Both the position numbers and the translations under genes were made by a program. Under the pieces are notes generated by a model. That model made no database searches, was not told the DNA's origin, and saw only the letters and a list, made by a program, of their open reading frames with translations. DNA of 64,000 nt. Origin: Ensifer sp. IC4062 (GTDB taxonomy: Bacteria; Pseudomonadota; Alphaproteobacteria; Rhizobiales; Rhizobiaceae). Positions 27,067-34,299 of the stretch are shown here, one piece after another; the first letter of the stretch is position 1; the number at the start of each line of letters is the position of its first letter. The stretch is from positions 1 through 64,000 of the forward strand of contig NZ_JADYVD010000044.1 of the NCBI RefSeq assembly GCF_020193575.1. The letters run 5' to 3'.

Positions 27067-27113
27067 TTTCTCGACCGGGCCCTCTTTCTCGACCGGCCCC
27101 CTTTCTCGACCGG
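27067..27113. repeat. Three direct 12-bp repeats
   Basis: TTTCTCGACCGG occurs exactly at 27067-27078, 27085-27096 and 27102-27113, with periods of 18 and 17 bases. The array lies 18-64 bases upstream of the ATG at 27049 on the minus strand. It may be a small tandem duplication or a multi-site operator. Confidence 0.7.
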
Positions 27114-27241
27114 GACGCCGACGAGACGAAGTTCAGCCCGATTGTCAGCCTAGCGAAAGAACATGGCTGGATTCGAGCGTGCGGCGCTCTTAACACCATT
27201 CCGAGGCGGAAAAGTCAAATCCAGCTCGGCTTGTCGCCTTG

Positions 27242-28855
27242 TCAGGCGGTAACGCCGACGGTCTTCGCCTGATGGATTTCAACGAGCGAGGGCCCGGATC
27301 GCGCAGCAGCCTTAGTGAGCACGCGCGGCAAATCCCGGACATCGGCCAACCGCTCCGCCGGGACGCCATAGGCCCCTGCTGTCATCAGAAAGTCCGGAGC
27401 AGAGGGCTTCACGCCTTCCGGGGTGATACCGGAATCGACCATGTAGGACTCGATTTCCTGATAGCCGTCATTGTTCCAGACAAGGAAGATCACCTTGGCC
27501 GCGGCATCGACTGCCGAGCCGATCTCGGCCAGCGAGAATTGGAAGCCGCCGTCACCGACGAGGCAGACGACGGGCTTGCCGCGATCCGCCACGGCCGCGC
27601 CGACCGCCGCCGGCGGCGCATAGCCGAGCGCCCCGTAACCCGTCGCGGAATTGAACCAACTCCGTTGCCGGGGCGCATCGCAATAGAGATTGCCGGCGTA
27701 AACGGCTTGCGTGGAGTCCCCGACGATCGTGCAATCCGGAAGCGCCCCATAGATCATGTCGATGACGGCCACTTCCGCACGCATCTTGCCGGACAATTCC
27801 TTCAGCGCCGCCTTGCGGGCCGCTTCCGCACGCTCGGCGCCGTCCTTGGCAGGCACGTGGCCGGGCAGAAAGCCTAGGATGCCCGCCGTCGCCATCTTCG
27901 CGCCCGACAGAATGGAAAGCGCTGCCTGCGGCCCGCGGGCAAGCTGCGCGGCATCGATGTCGGTGCGGATCAGATTGCGTAGTTCCGGAAAGCCGCCATC
28001 GGCATAAAGATCGTAGTCAGTTTGGCCCATCTCCGTGCCTAGCGCCAAGACAAGATCCGCAGTCCGCAGCAGGGAGCGCACGGCCTTCAGGCTCGGGCTC
28101 GCCGGCACCCTCAGGGGATGGCCCGCAAGCATGCCGCGCGCATTGACGGTCATCACCACCGGCGCACCGATAAGCTCGGAGAGCTGCCGCACTTCCGTTT
28201 CCGCCGTCAGCGCACCGCCCCCGCAGAGAATCACCGGACGCGCGGCATCGGCGCACAGGATCGCCGCCCTCTGCAGGGTTTCACTGTCGGAACGCGGGCG
28301 GGTCGCTGCGGCAGGTCTAACCGGCTTGCTCTCGATCCGCAGAGCCATCACGTCGGTCGGAATCTCGATGTGCACCGGCCCGGGCCGACCAGAAAGCAAG
28401 GCTGCAAAGGCCCGGTCCACCACAAGCGGCAAATCGGTGGGATTGAGCAGCGTGTGGGAATAAAGCGCCAGCGTCTTCATCATTCCGTGCTGGTCGGGCA
28501 ATTCATGCAGCAGGCCACGACCGTGGCCGAGAGAATCGCGACGGTTGACGCCGGAAATTACCAGCATCGGGATCGAATCCTGCCGGGCCTGCGCCATCGC
28601 CGTGATGGTGTTGGTGAGACCGGGGCCAGTGATGACCAGCGCCACACCAGGCTTGCCGCTGACGCGCGCATATCCGTCGGCCATGAAGCCCGCGCCTTGC
28701 TCATGCCTCGGCGTGACATGGCGAATCCTCGATGAGGCAAGACCGCGATAAAGCTCGACCGTGTGCACGCCTGGGATGCCGAACACGACTTCGACGCCGT
28801 TTGCCTCGAGGAGATCGACAAGGACCTCGCCTACGGTTTTCATTTCAGCAGTCAT
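27242..28855 (-). CDS. ThDP-dependent decarboxylase, AruI-like (2-ketoarginine decarboxylase)
   Basis: A 537-residue thiamine-diphosphate enzyme of the acetolactate synthase/decarboxylase fold. The catalytic Glu is in TPRHEQGAGFMADGYAR. The ThDP/Mg motif is GDGGFQFSLAEIG followed by WNNDGY. ILCGGGALTAETEVRQL and VLALGTEMGQTDYDLY mark the central domain. In Pseudomonas, AruI decarboxylates 5-guanidino-2-oxopentanoate made from arginine by AruH. Here the gene directly follows an AruH-like transaminase, overlapping by ATGA, which supports that role. ATG 28855 has GGAAGGAGC 8 bases upstream. It could be another 2-oxoacid decarboxylase; it is not a typical IlvB, as no ilvH or ilvC is near. Confidence 0.8.
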   Translation of the reverse strand: MTAEMKTVGEVLVDLLEANGVEVVFGIPGVHTVELYRGLASSRIRHVTPRHEQGAGFMADGYARVSGKPGVALVITGPGLTNTITAMAQARQDSIPMLVISGVNRRDSLGHGRGLLHELPDQHGMMKTLALYSHTLLNPTDLPLVVDRAFAALLSGRPGPVHIEIPTDVMALRIESKPVRPAAATRPRSDSETLQRAAILCADAARPVILCGGGALTAETEVRQLSELIGAPVVMTVNARGMLAGHPLRVPASPSLKAVRSLLRTADLVLALGTEMGQTDYDLYADGGFPELRNLIRTDIDAAQLARGPQAALSILSGAKMATAGILGFLPGHVPAKDGAERAEAARKAALKELSGKMRAEVAVIDMIYGALPDCTIVGDSTQAVYAGNLYCDAPRQRSWFNSATGYGALGYAPPAAVGAAVADRGKPVVCLVGDGGFQFSLAEIGSAVDAAAKVIFLVWNNDGYQEIESYMVDSGITPEGVKPSAPDFLMTAGAYGVPAERLADVRDLPRVLTKAAARSGPSLVEIHQAKTVGVTA

Positions 28856-30042
28856 GCACGGCGCTCCTTCCGGGCGGTGAAACGTTCCGCCAGAGAGCTG
28901 ATGCGCCGGCACGCTTCGTCAATATCGGCATCGGGCACGGTGAGGCTCACCCGCAGGAAATTCTGCGCTTCCTCTCCGAAGGAGGAACCCGGCATCACCG
29001 CCACGCCTTCCTCTTCGAGCAGCGCCCAGGCGAAGGCTTCGCCGGAAAGACCGGTACCAGAGACGTCGATCAGCGTGAACATGCCCGCTTCCGGCGGCAG
29101 AACAAAGACGCCCGGCGCATCGGCAAGGCCATCGACGATGCGCCCCGCGCGCCGCTTGTAGGCTTCGCGCATCTTTTTCGCCGTGTCGATCTCATGCGTC
29201 AGCGCAAAAGCCGTCATGTCGGCGATGAAGGGCTGCACGCCGAATAGCATGGTTTCGGAGATCGGCAGGAGACGATTCGTGAATTCGGCAGGACCGACCG
29301 CCCAGCCGCTGCGGAAGCCCGGTGCGGCATGCGACTTGGAAATCGACGAGACGACCACGGTGCGCTCGGCAAGATCAGGGTTGTCGAAAGGCGACGCGAA
29401 CGCGGCATCGAAGACCAGCTCCTCATAGACTTCGTCGCAGACGATCCAGAGGTCGTGGCGACGGGCGACTTCGCCGATGGCGGCTATCTCGGCGGCGGTC
29501 AGCACCGCACCGGTCGGGTTGTGCGGCGTGTTGAGGAGCAGCACGCGGCATTCCGGCGTTAACGCCTTTTCCAAGTCCTCCGCCCGCATGTGAAAACCGA
29601 ATTCGGGTTTCAGCGGGACCAGTACGTGGTGGGCACCGGTGGACCGAATGACGCCTTCATAGGTGGCATAGAGCGGATCGCCGACGAGCACGGCATCACC
29701 CGCCTCGACGAGGCCCAGCATGACGGCAAAAAGCGCCGTCTGGGTGCCCGGAAAGCACAGGACGTTTTCCGCAGTCACGCCGGCGCGGCGCCGCTGGTAT
29801 TTTTCCGCGAGAGCGGCGACGACGGCTGGTTCGCCGCGCCCGTTCGAGTAGCGGTACCGACCGGCATTCATCGCGCGCTGGCATTCGTCGAGCAGAGCGC
29901 GATCGGGCGGCAGATCCGGCTCACCGATCGTGAGCTCGATGATATCGGCCCCTCCCGCCTTCAACTGGCGCGCGCGGATGTGCAGCGTCCATTTGCCGGA
30001 ACCGAGATCAGCGAGACGTGAGGTGATCGACGCGTAGCGCAA
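28852..30042 (-). CDS. PLP aminotransferase, AruH-like (arginine:pyruvate transaminase)
   Basis: A fold-type I aminotransferase of 396 residues. Motifs are the substrate loop ELTIGEPDLPPD, PLYATYEGVIRSTGAH, NTPHNPTGAVL, IVCDEVYEELVFD and the PLP lysine in VVVSSISKSHAAPGFRSGW. The text of the region DEVYEELVFDAAFASPFDNP closely recalls Pseudomonas AruH. I place the start at TTG 30042 (LRYASITSRLADLG), with GGGAG about 7 bases upstream. It matches the MRY start of AruH, and the upstream in-frame ATGs at 30075 and 30099 lie inside a palindromic repeat. It precedes the AruI-like gene with a 4-base overlap, so the pair likely degrades arginine or a similar basic amino acid. Confidence 0.82.
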   Translation of the reverse strand: MRYASITSRLADLGSGKWTLHIRARQLKAGGADIIELTIGEPDLPPDRALLDECQRAMNAGRYRYSNGRGEPAVVAALAEKYQRRRAGVTAENVLCFPGTQTALFAVMLGLVEAGDAVLVGDPLYATYEGVIRSTGAHHVLVPLKPEFGFHMRAEDLEKALTPECRVLLLNTPHNPTGAVLTAAEIAAIGEVARRHDLWIVCDEVYEELVFDAAFASPFDNPDLAERTVVVSSISKSHAAPGFRSGWAVGPAEFTNRLLPISETMLFGVQPFIADMTAFALTHEIDTAKKMREAYKRRAGRIVDGLADAPGVFVLPPEAGMFTLIDVSGTGLSGEAFAWALLEEEGVAVMPGSSFGEEAQNFLRVSLTVPDADIDEACRRISSLAERFTARKERRA

Positions 30043-30067
30043 ATGTTTGCTCCCTTTTGGTCCTTTG

Positions 30068-30120
30068 TTATGCATCTCGTTATCCCAAAATCGCTGCACG
30101 GTTTTGGACGAGATGCATCA
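30068..30120. repeat. Palindromic element (family 4) between aruH-like gene and TetR gene
   Basis: Outer arms ATGCATCTCGT (30070-30080) and ACGAGATGCAT (30108-30118) and inner arms CCAAAA (30085-30090) and TTTTGG (30102-30107) make a long stem around a short loop. The outer edge supplies the TGA stop of the TetR gene (30118-30120). The pattern is typical of RIME-like intergenic palindromes in Sinorhizobium. Confidence 0.75.
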
Positions 30121-30732
30121 GTTTTCGATCGGCAGGCCGAGGACGGCCTCGACCGAGGCCATTGCGATACTGACCAGCTCGCCATCGCGAAACAGGTCGC
30201 CGGCAAGGCAGCCCTCGACCCAGAGCCCATCCACCAGGCCGTTGATCGCAATCGCATACCGGCGGCACTCTTCCTCGCTTGCGCGTCTGCCCTTAGCGGC
30301 AAGAAATTCGCTCAGCAGTTCCTGCAAGGTGTTGCGGAAGGCGAGATAGCCTTCGCGGTGAATCTCGGCGAGGATGGGATCGACCCGCACCTGGCTGATG
30401 AAGGCAGCCCAGAGCGAGACGCTGCGGCTATCGGCAACCGGCTCCGTGAAATTGACCGCGATAAATTCTCTTAGCCTCGTCGCAGGATCGCCTTCGACGT
30501 TCTGCGCCTGCTCGGTCAGCGACGCGATAACGGCGCGGTAGGCCTCGGCGACCATCTGGTCCTTGGATTCGAAATAGTGACGAACCAGTCCCGCAGTGAC
30601 GCCGGCCCGGATCGCGATCTGTCGGACGGTCGCACCTTTCAGGCCGAATTCCGCGATGCAATCGAGCGTCGCCTCGATCAGTTCCTGGCGCCGCTCGCCC
30701 TCGGGAGCGCGGTGAAATGTGCGGCGCGTCAC
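30118..30732 (-). CDS. TetR-family regulator (BetI-like C-terminus)
   Basis: A 204-residue repressor. The N-terminal helix-turn-helix is RQELIEATLDCIAEFG, ATVRQIAIRAGVTAGLVRHYF, then ESKDQMVAEAY. The C-terminal half (LREFIAVNFTEPVADSRSVS, WAAFISQVRVDPILAEIH, INGLVDGLWVEGCL) resembles the BetI-type ligand domain. The start is GTG 30732 with GGAGG upstream. It lies upstream of the aruHI-like pair on the same strand and divergent from the amino-acid importer, so it probably controls both. A candidate operator dyad lies at 30857-30876. The inducer is unknown, perhaps an imported amino acid or its oxo-acid. Confidence 0.9.
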   Translation of the reverse strand: MTRRTFHRAPEGERRQELIEATLDCIAEFGLKGATVRQIAIRAGVTAGLVRHYFESKDQMVAEAYRAVIASLTEQAQNVEGDPATRLREFIAVNFTEPVADSRSVSLWAAFISQVRVDPILAEIHREGYLAFRNTLQELLSEFLAAKGRRASEEECRRYAIAINGLVDGLWVEGCLAGDLFRDGELVSIAMASVEAVLGLPIEN

Positions 30733-30856
30733 TGCAACCTCCGGTACGCAGCGCCGCGGAACCAGATCGTCAGTGTCAGCGAACCGGGTGGGCTCATGCG
30801 TTGCTCCTGCGGTGATGCTCGTTCGGACAGCGCGGCCAAAAAAACCGCGGCGAAGT

Positions 30857-30876
30857 TATTATACGCTTGAATAATA
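30857..30876. promoter_or_regulatory. Candidate TetR operator dyad
   Basis: TATTAT (30857-30862) and ATAATA (30871-30876) are inverted around an 8-base spacer ACGCTTGA. The site lies in the 274-base divergent region between the TetR gene and the importer operon, in an AT-rich patch where promoters are expected. Size and placement suit a TetR-type operator; nothing more is shown. Confidence 0.4.
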
Positions 30877-31006
30877 TCGGCACAAGTGCAACATTCCCCT
30901 CAATGAAACAACGTGACAAGCCGAAGATGCTGCACGAGAGAACGATCAGGGGAACTGTTTTCATGCCTTCGAGGAAAGCTCTTCGAGCCACGGGAGTGGC
31001 GCGTCG

Positions 31007-31780
31007 ATGACGGGTACGGCCCAGGCAATCGCGGTCACTGACCTGCACAAGCGTTTCGGGCCATTGGAAGTGCTGAAAGGTGTGTCGCTTACGGCTCGAC
31101 AGGGCGACGTGATCGCGATCATCGGCGGCAGCGGCTCGGGCAAGTCCACCTTTCTTCGCTGCATCAACATGCTGGAATTGCCTTCGGCCGGGCGCGTCAG
31201 CATTCACGGCGAGGAAATCCGCATGAAGTCCGACGGCCATGGCGGACTGATGCCCGCCGATCGCAAGCAAGTGCAGCGTATTCGAACCCAGCTCGGCATG
31301 GTCTTCCAGAGTTTCAATCTCTGGCAGCACATGACCATTCTTCAAAACGTCATCGAAGTGCCGGTGCATGTGCTGGGCAAATCCAAGGCCGAGGCGATCG
31401 ACACCGCGGAGACGCTGCTGCGCCGGGTCGGTCTCTATGAGAAGCGCGACGCCTATCCGGCCTTCCTCTCCGGCGGCCAGCAGCAACGCGCGGCGATCGC
31501 CCGGGCGCTGGCGATCCAGCCGCTGGTGATGCTCTTCGACGAACCGACCTCGGCCCTCGATCCGGAGCTTGTCGGCGAGGTGCTCTCCGTTATCGGCGAC
31601 CTTGCGCGCGAAAAGCGCACAATGATCCTCGTCACGCACGAGATGAAGTTCGCCCGCGACGTCGCCAACCACATCGTCTTCCTGCACAACGGCGTCATCG
31701 AAGAACAGGGGTCGCCCGAGGCGATCTTCGGCGCGCCGAGATCCGAGAGGCTCAAGAAGTTCATCAGCTCCATTCACTGA
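31007..31780 (+). CDS. Polar amino-acid ABC transporter ATP-binding protein (HisP/OccP type)
   Basis: A 257-residue ATPase that powers amino-acid uptake. Walker A is GGSGSGKST, the Q-loop is in GMVFQSFNLWQHMT, the signature is LSGGQQQRAAIARAL, Walker B is VMLFDEPTSALDPELV and the switch His is in LVTHEMKFARDV. The insertion HGEEIRMKSDGHGGLMPADR after the second strand is typical of the histidine/octopine/nopaline transporter ATPases. GGGAG precedes the ATG. It is the first gene of a five-gene run with the binding protein, two permeases and an amidohydrolase. Confidence 0.95.
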   Translation: MTGTAQAIAVTDLHKRFGPLEVLKGVSLTARQGDVIAIIGGSGSGKSTFLRCINMLELPSAGRVSIHGEEIRMKSDGHGGLMPADRKQVQRIRTQLGMVFQSFNLWQHMTILQNVIEVPVHVLGKSKAEAIDTAETLLRRVGLYEKRDAYPAFLSGGQQQRAAIARALAIQPLVMLFDEPTSALDPELVGEVLSVIGDLAREKRTMILVTHEMKFARDVANHIVFLHNGVIEEQGSPEAIFGAPRSERLKKFISSIH

Positions 31781-31816
31781 ATTCCGCAATGCTCAACAAC
31801 CAAAAAAGGGAACAGC

Positions 31817-32599
31817 ATGAAGAAGACATTGAAACTCCTGGCGGTCGCGGCCGCATTGTCGATCACCGGCGCCGTCGCGGCGCAGGCGGAAACGGTCAAG
31901 GTCGGTTTTGCCGCCGAGCCTTATCCGCCCTTCACGTCGCCTGACGCCAACGGCAATTGGGAGGGCTGGGAAGTCGAGTTCATGAAGGCGATCTGCGCCG
32001 AGGCGAAACTCGACTGCGTGATCACGCCGGTCGCCTGGGACGGCATCATTCCGGCACTGACTTCCAAGAAGATCGACATGATCATCGGTTCGATGTCGAT
32101 CACGGAAGAGCGCCTGAAGACGATCGATTTTTCGGACAAATACTACAACACGCCGACCGGGATCATCGGCACCAAGGGCGAGGACATCAAGCCTACGCCG
32201 GAAGGCCTTTCGGGCAAGACACTCGGCGTGCAGGTATCGACCGTGCATCAGGCCTATGCGACCAAGCACTTCGCCCCGGCCGGCGTGGAGGTCAAGGAAT
32301 ACCAGACGCAGGACGAGGCCAATCAGGATCTGGCCGCCGGCCGCGTCGACGCCGTGCAGGCAGATGCGATCGCACTCGATGCCTTCCTGAAGAGCGACCA
32401 GGGCAAGGAATGCTGCGATTACAAGGGTGATGTTGCCCAGGACCTCGCTGTCCTCGGCCCCGGTGTCGGCGTCGGCCTGCGCAAGGGTGAAACCGAGCTC
32501 AAGGACAAGATCAACGCGGCGATCAAGGCGATCCGCGAGAACGGCACCTACGAGACTTTCTCGAAGAAGTATTTCGACTTCGACATCTATGGCGGTTAG
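31817..32599 (+). CDS. ABC transporter substrate-binding protein for polar amino acids
   Basis: A 260-residue periplasmic binding protein (family 3, SBP_bac_3). A signal peptide (MKKTLKLLAVAAALSITGAV..AQAE) is followed by VKVGFAAEPYPPFTSPDANG, WEGWEVEFMKAICAEA, DGIIPALTSKKIDMIIGSMS and ITEERLKTIDFSDKYYNTP, the standard lobes and hinge of lysine/arginine/ornithine/histidine binding proteins. The pair of cysteines in KECCDYKGD is unusual. AGGGA precedes the ATG. The neighbours suggest arginine-like or opine-like substrates, but specificity cannot be read from sequence. Confidence 0.94.
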   Translation: MKKTLKLLAVAAALSITGAVAAQAETVKVGFAAEPYPPFTSPDANGNWEGWEVEFMKAICAEAKLDCVITPVAWDGIIPALTSKKIDMIIGSMSITEERLKTIDFSDKYYNTPTGIIGTKGEDIKPTPEGLSGKTLGVQVSTVHQAYATKHFAPAGVEVKEYQTQDEANQDLAAGRVDAVQADAIALDAFLKSDQGKECCDYKGDVAQDLAVLGPGVGVGLRKGETELKDKINAAIKAIRENGTYETFSKKYFDFDIYGG

Positions 32600-32639
32600 G
32601 CGCTTCGGCCGGCAGTCCCTCGATTGCCGGCCGACGCAT

Positions 32640-32733
32640 TAACAGCGCTGCGCGCCCACCCGGACGCATGGTCGCTGTGACCTTTTGAATTGCTGCATCT
32701 CCCCAGCCCGGTTCCGAGCTGAGGAATATGCAG
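32640..32733 (+). repeat. Degenerate family 1 element before the first permease gene
   Basis: ACAGCGCTGCGCGC, GGACGC, TCGCTGTGA, then TTTTGAATTGCTGCAT and, after a diverged centre, GGAATATGCAG. The module order matches the intact copies. Its last bases ATGCAG form an apparent start codon (32728), and the AAGGAG following it serves as ribosome binding site of the permease at 32752. Confidence 0.6.
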
Positions 32734-32751
32734 AAGGAGCATGAAGTCGCC

Positions 32752-33477
32752 ATGGCTGCGGATTCCATCATCAACTGGAGCCTGCTCTCGCTCTCGGCGC
32801 CCGGCTGGGGCGGCGTGTTGCTGCAAGGCTTTCTCCATTCGATCCAGATCGCGGTCGGCGGCTATGCGCTGGGTCTCCTGCTCGGCGTCGGCGGCGCCTT
32901 CGGCAAGCTTTATGGCGGGCCGGTAACGCGCGATCTTCTCGAATGCTACACGACGATCGTCCGGGCCGTGCCCGAGCTCGTCCTCATCCTTCTCCTCTAT
33001 TATGCCGGGACCGACCTCTTAAATCAGCTTCTTGGCGCCGTCGGCTTGGGGGCGGTCGACATCAGCGGCCTCATGGCCGGCATCTTCGTGATCGGCGTCG
33101 TTCAGGGGGCCTATTCGACCGAAGTGTTGCGCGGCGCGATCAAAGCCGTACCCGCCGGCCAGATCGAGGCGGCGCGCGCCTATGGCATGTCGCCCGGAAA
33201 GGTCCTGCGGCGTGTCACCTTGCCTGCCATGCTGCCCTATGCCATCCCCGGCCTTGCTAATCTCTGGCTGATCGCCACCAAGGACACCGCTCTGCTCGCG
33301 GTCGTCGGTTTCAGCGAGCTGACGCTGGTAACCCGCCAGGCGGCCGGTGCGACCAAGGCCTATCTGCTTTTCTTCTGCGCGGCAGGCGCGCTCTATCTCA
33401 CGTTGACGCTCGTATCCAACATTTTCATCGGCGCATTGGAACGGCATGCGAGGCGCGGTTTCGTGGAGCAGCGATGA
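32752..33477 (+). CDS. Polar amino-acid ABC transporter permease (first)
   Basis: A 241-residue inner-membrane permease of the HisQ/OccQ type with about five helices. LLQGFLHSIQIAVGGYALGLLLG opens the transmembrane domain. The cytoplasmic EAA loop is RGAIKAVPAGQIEAARAYGM followed by PGKVLRRVTLPAMLPYAIPG. ATG 32752 is preferred over the in-frame ATG at 32728: AAGGAG lies between them at a suitable distance, and 32728 belongs to a repeat element. Its stop overlaps the next permease start (ATGA). Confidence 0.92.
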   Translation: MAADSIINWSLLSLSAPGWGGVLLQGFLHSIQIAVGGYALGLLLGVGGAFGKLYGGPVTRDLLECYTTIVRAVPELVLILLLYYAGTDLLNQLLGAVGLGAVDISGLMAGIFVIGVVQGAYSTEVLRGAIKAVPAGQIEAARAYGMSPGKVLRRVTLPAMLPYAIPGLANLWLIATKDTALLAVVGFSELTLVTRQAAGATKAYLLFFCAAGALYLTLTLVSNIFIGALERHARRGFVEQR

Positions 33478-34298
33478 CCAACGAAACGACCCACGCGCTC
33501 GCCTTTACCCCCGAAGACCTGCCGAAAGGCGAGAACTTCCTCAAGCCTCACCGTATCGTTCTCATCCTCTTCGCCGCGGGATTGATCGTCGCCATCGGCG
33601 TCCTGATGCGCTGGGACTGGCTGCCGCGCTACCTGCCGAGGCTCGGCTGGGGCATCCTCGTCAGCATGATGATGCTGTTCACCACGTCGATCCTCGGATT
33701 CCTGCTCGCCGTGCCGCTGGGTCTCGTCCAGGTAACCGGCCCCTGGTATCTCAAAGGCCTTGCCAAGATCTTCTGTACGGTCATCCGCGGGACGCCGCTG
33801 CTCCTGCAGCTGTGGCTGCTCTATTACGGGCTCGGCTCGCTGTTTCCGCAATTTCCGGCGATCCGCCACTCGTTTCTCTGGCCCTATCTGCGCGAAGCCT
33901 GGCCCTATGGAGTCGCGGCGCTCACCATCTCCTTCGCCGCCTACGAGGGTGAAGTGATGCGCGGCGCCTTTGCCGGCGTGCCGGCCGGCGAGCTAGAGGC
34001 GGCGCGAGCCTATGGCATGAGCCGCTGGTCAATGTTCCGGCGGATCTGGCTGCCGCGTGCGGTTCACCGCGCGCTCCCGACCCTCAACGGCGAGACCGTA
34101 TTGCAGCTCAAGTCGACGCCGCTGGTTGCGACCATCACCGTCGTCGATGTCTATGCGGTCATCTCGAAGGTGCGGCAGGAAACCTATCTCACCTACGAAC
34201 CGCTGCTCCTGCTTGCGCTGATCTATCTATGCCTTACGGGCATTCTGGTGGTCGCCTTCCGCTATTTCGAAAACCGCATACCGACTCGTGGTGCCTGA
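33474..34298 (+). CDS. Polar amino-acid ABC transporter permease (second)
   Basis: A 274-residue HisM/OccM-type permease. It has a longer polar N-terminus than its partner (MTNETTHALAFTPEDLPKGE), then LGWGILVSMMMLFTTSILGF as the first helix of the conserved domain. The EAA loop is RGAFAGVPAGELEAARAYGM, followed by RRIWLPRAVHRALPTLNGE. It pairs with the first permease to form the membrane channel and contact the ATPase. Coupled by ATGA to the gene before and one base from the amidohydrolase after. Confidence 0.93.
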   Translation: MTNETTHALAFTPEDLPKGENFLKPHRIVLILFAAGLIVAIGVLMRWDWLPRYLPRLGWGILVSMMMLFTTSILGFLLAVPLGLVQVTGPWYLKGLAKIFCTVIRGTPLLLQLWLLYYGLGSLFPQFPAIRHSFLWPYLREAWPYGVAALTISFAAYEGEVMRGAFAGVPAGELEAARAYGMSRWSMFRRIWLPRAVHRALPTLNGETVLQLKSTPLVATITVVDVYAVISKVRQETYLTYEPLLLLALIYLCLTGILVVAFRYFENRIPTRGA

Positions 34299-34299
34299 C

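Noticed and set aside
26658-27272. A 204-codon plus-strand frame opposite the putative secreted protein
   Set aside because: It has no ribosome binding site and no signal peptide or motif; the minus frame has a credible signal peptide, although its reality is also uncertain.
27242-28855. Catalytic subunit of acetolactate synthase (ilvB)
   Set aside because: No small subunit or other ilv gene adjoins, and it is coupled to an AruH-like transaminase, which fits a 2-oxoacid decarboxylase better.
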